From: a bacterium
GTDB taxonomy: Bacteria; Latescibacterota; Latescibacteria; Latescibacterales; Latescibacteraceae
NCBI GenBank assembly: GCA_021372535.1
Contig: JAJFUH010000089.1
Span: forward strand, 1 to 64,000
Length of the DNA: 64,000 bases
Direction of reading: 5' to 3'
The stretch's first letter is position 1. Every line of letters starts with the position of its first letter. Below the pieces are notes generated by a model, which saw nothing but the letters and a program-made list of their open reading frames with translations, did not search any database and was not told the origin of the DNA. Positions 61,142-64,000 of this stretch are shown here, in pieces. Position numbers and translations under genes: made by a program.

Positions 61142-61630
61142 AATACCCTCCGGTCAAAAATAGGATGAACGGGAAAAAGCACCTGAAACACGAACAAAGA
61201 TCATATCAAAAAACTGAACGTGTATCTCTATTAATCTTGTAAAATTTTAAAAAATCATTCTGGTTTATACAACAACCCCCTAACCCTCAATCCCTTTCCC
61301 CCTGAAGGGGGCTTTGAGAAAAAACGTAACTTTTTTTATAATTCGCTCACAAGGTATTATTAGAGGAGCCCTATACGTGTATCGACCGGTATATTCATGG
61401 CGGAAGAGCGCATAAGATGATAGTATAGAGAAAAATGCCCGAAGGCACAAAGGCAATATATACTGTTCCCGGTCGTGTGAAAAATTCTTTTTACCACGCG
61501 CGTGATTCATTTTTCTTTTTCCGCTGCTTTGATGGTATTCCCTGTTGTGATACCGTACCGAAGCTTTGTATATTGAAGATATGCACAGTGTTTATCATCC
61601 GTTTTTTTACGGAATGAAAGCGAAAGAGAA
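61142..61630. other. Divergent promoter region with repeat fragment
   Basis: 489 bp between the esterase lipoprotein and the Smr gene. 61267-61312 holds CCCCCTGAAGGGGG and neighbouring CCCTAACCCTCAATCCC, a small hairpin of the kind seen near 58200. 61470-61500 (GTGTGAAAAATTC, ACCACGCGCG) resembles the start of family A but lacks its arms. No gene is seen. Confidence 0.4.
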
Positions 61631-61918
61631 ATGGACAGCGAGCTGTTTGATTATCCTGTCGACGGGACGCTCGATCTTCACATGTTCAGACCCGGGGATG
61701 TCAGGTCGGCGTTGACCGAGTATATCACGGAATGTCGTATCCGGGGCATTCTCCATGTGAGGATCATCCACGGCAGGGGACAGGGTGTTTTGCGGCAGAT
61801 AGTGCACTCATACCTGAAAACATGCGGTTTTGTAAAAGAATTCCGGACATCCCCCGATTCGTCGGGCTGGGGCGCAACCCTGGCCGTTCTCGAACCGCTC
61901 GAAAAGAAACAGGAATAA
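61631..61918 (+). CDS. Small Smr-domain protein
   Basis: The 95-aa protein is almost entirely an Smr (MutS2 C-terminal-like) domain: TLDLHMFRPGDVRSAL with the LDLHG-like motif, IRGILHVRIIHGRGQGVLR with the HGRG motif, and CGFVKEFRTSPDSSGWGATLAVL. Stand-alone Smr proteins act as nucleases on DNA or stalled mRNA. The exact role here is not known. A GAAAGAGAA segment lies upstream of ATG 61631. Its stop is about 55 bp before the esterase gene that follows. Confidence 0.85.
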   Translation: MDSELFDYPVDGTLDLHMFRPGDVRSALTEYITECRIRGILHVRIIHGRGQGVLRQIVHSYLKTCGFVKEFRTSPDSSGWGATLAVLEPLEKKQE

Positions 61919-61972
61919 GGACAGAACATCGTGCGGTATTCTTTCAATGAAATACAGAAACGAAGGAACGCT

Positions 61973-63535
61973 ATGAAAAAGTCAGTCATACTCTGTAACC
62001 TCATTTTCGTGTGTCTCATATGGTATCCGCTGAAGGCACAGGGCGATGTGCGGCTTCCCGCTGTATTCGGCGAGAACATGGTACTCCAGCGCGATATGGA
62101 ACTTCCCATGTGGGGGTGGGCCGACCCGGGAGAAAAAGTGACCGTATCCGTCGACAACCGTGAAGTGACGACAGAAGCCGACGGCAGCGGGAAATGGACG
62201 GTAAGACTGGAACCGCTCAAAGCCGGTGGTCCTTACGCCCTGACCATCAAAGGGAAAAACACCATCGAGTTCGAGAATATTCTTGCCGGGGATGTCTGGC
62301 TCTGTTCGGGACAGTCGAACATGGAGATGAGAGTCCGGCATGTTATCAATTCCGACAGAGAGGTGGCGAATGCGCAGTATCCGACTATCCGGCTTTTCCA
62401 GATTGTCAACGATCTGTCGCCGGAGCCCCGTGATGACTGTAAAGCCTCGTGGGAAGTATGCCGACCGAGTACCATCGGTGATTTCACCGCAGCGGGATAC
62501 TTTTTCGGGCGGGAAATCATGAGGGAAGTCAATGTCCCCATCGGTCTTATTAACGCCTCCTGGGGAGGAACGACCATCGAGGCATGGATGAGTCCCAATG
62601 CCCGTGAAGCCTGTCCGGAATTCCGCGAGTTGCTTGATTACTGGGCGCCAGTTCTGAGCAGAAAGCCGCCTGAGGTGCTCCGGTTTTACCGCGGCATGGC
62701 CGAATGGGAGGAGGATGTTCATTACGGCGAGTATGTGGGCAATCCCCTGCTGAAGATATACGGTACAGTACCCGAGAGCCCGGTCAAACTCGCCATTGTT
62801 CCCCAGATGCCCATATGGGTCTACAATGCTATGATAGCTCCGCTTGTTCCCTACGGCATCAAAGGTGTTCTGTGGTACCAGGGCGAATCGAATGCGGGAA
62901 GGGCATACCAGTACCGCAGCCTGTTACCGGCACTGATAACCGACTGGCGCGCTTTATGGAAACAGGGAGATTTCCCGTTTCTCTATGTCCAGCTTTGCAA
63001 TTATGGCGCGGTGGGCACGAAACCTTCCGAAAGTCAATGGGCTGAACTCAGAGAAGCCCAGCTTATAACCCTCACCGTACCCAAAACCGCAATGGCGGTA
63101 ACCATCGATATCGGGGAGGCAGCCAATATTCATCCGCGAAACAAGCAGGAGGTCGGCAGGCGTCTTGCGCTCGCGGCGCTCAAGACAGTGTATGGCAGGG
63201 AAATCGTCGCTTCGGGACCGATGTATGAATCCATGACGGTGCGCGACGGGAAAGTCTTTGTCACGTTCACGAATACGGGAAGCGGTCTTGTTCCGGCTGT
63301 CGGCGAATCGCTCAGGGGTTTTACCTTGGCCGGAAAGGACAAAACTTTTTTCCGGGCGCATGCGATGATCATGGGGGATGAGGTTGCGGTATGGAGCGAT
63401 GATGTTCCGAATCCGGTCGCTCTGCGGTACGGCTGGGCGGACAATCCCGGCTGCAATCTCTTTAACAGGGAAGGACTTCCCGCTTCACCGTTCCGGACCG
63501 ATGACTGGCCGGGTATTACCATGGGAAAGAAGTAA
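61973..63535 (+). CDS. Exported sialate O-acetylesterase (SASA family)
   Basis: Removes O-acetyl groups from sialic acids or other sugars. Signal peptide at residues 1-21 (MKKSVILCNLIFVCLIWYPL). The SGNH/SASA motifs are DVWLCSGQSNMEMRVRH (catalytic serine in GQSNM), WYQGESNAGRA (block III-like), and the later ANIHPRNKQEVGRRLA with the catalytic histidine. Length 520 aa is typical. AAGGAA precedes ATG 61973; the frame to 61931 has no site. It fits the glycan-trimming theme set by GH20 and GH3. The following NSS transporter is not obviously linked. Confidence 0.92.
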   Translation: MKKSVILCNLIFVCLIWYPLKAQGDVRLPAVFGENMVLQRDMELPMWGWADPGEKVTVSVDNREVTTEADGSGKWTVRLEPLKAGGPYALTIKGKNTIEFENILAGDVWLCSGQSNMEMRVRHVINSDREVANAQYPTIRLFQIVNDLSPEPRDDCKASWEVCRPSTIGDFTAAGYFFGREIMREVNVPIGLINASWGGTTIEAWMSPNAREACPEFRELLDYWAPVLSRKPPEVLRFYRGMAEWEEDVHYGEYVGNPLLKIYGTVPESPVKLAIVPQMPIWVYNAMIAPLVPYGIKGVLWYQGESNAGRAYQYRSLLPALITDWRALWKQGDFPFLYVQLCNYGAVGTKPSESQWAELREAQLITLTVPKTAMAVTIDIGEAANIHPRNKQEVGRRLALAALKTVYGREIVASGPMYESMTVRDGKVFVTFTNTGSGLVPAVGESLRGFTLAGKDKTFFRAHAMIMGDEVAVWSDDVPNPVALRYGWADNPGCNLFNREGLPASPFRTDDWPGITMGKK

Positions 63536-63683
63536 AAAAATGGCAATTTACGACACTGTATTTTTTTAAAACAGACTTGAATGCATAAGAAAATACCCGT
63601 ATCTTGGAATCTCGTATTAAGAATGCCGAATACACAGGGTTGTATTCGATATCCTGTACATTTTAAAAAGCGAAGGGGTGTAT

Positions 63684-64000
63684 GTGAATAATCCGGAAAA
63701 CCGTGAAAGATGGGGATCACGGATCGGGGTCATCCTCGCCGTTGCAGGCTCCGCTGTTGGACTGGGTAATTTTTTACGGTTTCCCGTTCAGGCTGCCCAG
63801 AACGGCGGTGGAGCGTTTCTGATTCCCTATTTCATCTCTCTTGCGCTTCTTGGTATTCCCCTCATGCTGACCGAGTGGACACTCGGGCGATATGGGGGGC
63901 TTCATGGTTACGGCACCGCGCCGTCCATCTTCGCCATAGCCACCCGCAACCATTATCTCAAATACTTTGGCGTTATCGGTATTGTTGGCCCTACGGTAAT
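63684..64000 (+). CDS. Neurotransmitter:sodium symporter (NSS family), 5' part; runs off the right edge
   Basis: From GTG 63684 (AAGGGG 5 nt upstream) an open frame reaches the end of the window: [20 protein letters not shown], then [13 protein letters not shown] and [12 protein letters not shown], the TM1 and TM2 region of LeuT/MhsT-type transporters with the unwound GLGNxxRFP sodium and substrate site. [16 protein letters not shown] follows. These carriers import amino acids with Na+. About 105 residues are visible, of the usual ~450-500. It lies about 150 bp after the sialate O-acetylesterase gene. Confidence 0.92.
   Translation, partial: MNNPENRERWGSRIGVILAVAGSAVGLGNFLRFPVQAAQNGGGAFLIPYFISLALLGIPLMLTEWTLGRYGGLHGYGTAPSIFAIATRNHYLKYFGVIGIVGPTV

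Overview
The window looks like a chromosomal contig from an uncultured, Gram-negative, polysaccharide-degrading bacterium of the FCB superphylum (Latescibacterota, KSB1 or a related lineage). This placement is inferred from one protein with the NPFNPSTTI-type C-terminal sorting domain typical of type IX-secreted proteins, from many exported or lipoprotein sugar enzymes (GH20, GH3, sialate O-acetylesterase, xylan-esterase-like hydrolase), and from the tig-clpP-clpX-lon-engB order. No rRNA or taxonomic marker is present to prove it. Core genes have fairly high GC. A 5-kb accessory block is clearly AT-richer.

Layout. 1-3.1 kb: the 5' end of a large Ig-repeat surface protein, a secreted protein-isoaspartate methyltransferase and a CPBP membrane protease, all on the minus strand. 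3.4-5.3 kb: a GH20 hexosaminidase. 5.37-10.2 kb: an accessory block of DUF2752, TM2, a decayed GNAT pseudogene, an HNH protein and two membrane proteins. A diverged copy of the last 99 bp of the GH20 locus lies inside the block, an attC-like site follows the HNH gene, and no integrase is present. 10.5-13.1 kb: DUF6125, RtcB RNA ligase and its partner archease. 13.2-26.7 kb: minus-strand housekeeping and accessory genes (DUF2461, cupin, SSS symporter, two GNATs, FKBP) and a group of exported proteins (two tandem mutarotase-fold paralogues, a double cupin, a DUF362 protein, a sorting-domain protein).

26.7-47 kb: an internally deleted Lrp remnant; an orphan sugar-binding lipoprotein; a FIST sensor next to a hybrid histidine kinase; a beta-hydroxyacid dehydrogenase; an exported Rid protein; an acetamidase; a CE4-GH3 fusion enzyme; rmlB-rmlA with a PAS kinase; and a complete sugar ABC transporter behind a perfect operator-like palindrome. 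47.6-58 kb: Lrp, tRNA-Leu(UAG), the tig-clpP-clpX-lon-engB proteostasis operon, then a class V aminotransferase and serA for serine synthesis. 58-64 kb: a membrane protein, an esterase lipoprotein, an Smr protein, a sialate O-acetylesterase and the start of an NSS symporter, which runs off the end.

Intergenic regions carry at least five dispersed repeat families. The best is a roughly 115-165 bp hairpin element with four copies (42.7, 48.4, 48.5 and 56.3 kb). The most unusual items are the accessory block with its duplicated GH20 tail, the attC-like site, the CE4-GH3 fusion with Glu at the usual GH3 nucleophile position, and the hairpin repeat families. I found no CRISPR array, integrase, transposase or recognisable defence operon.
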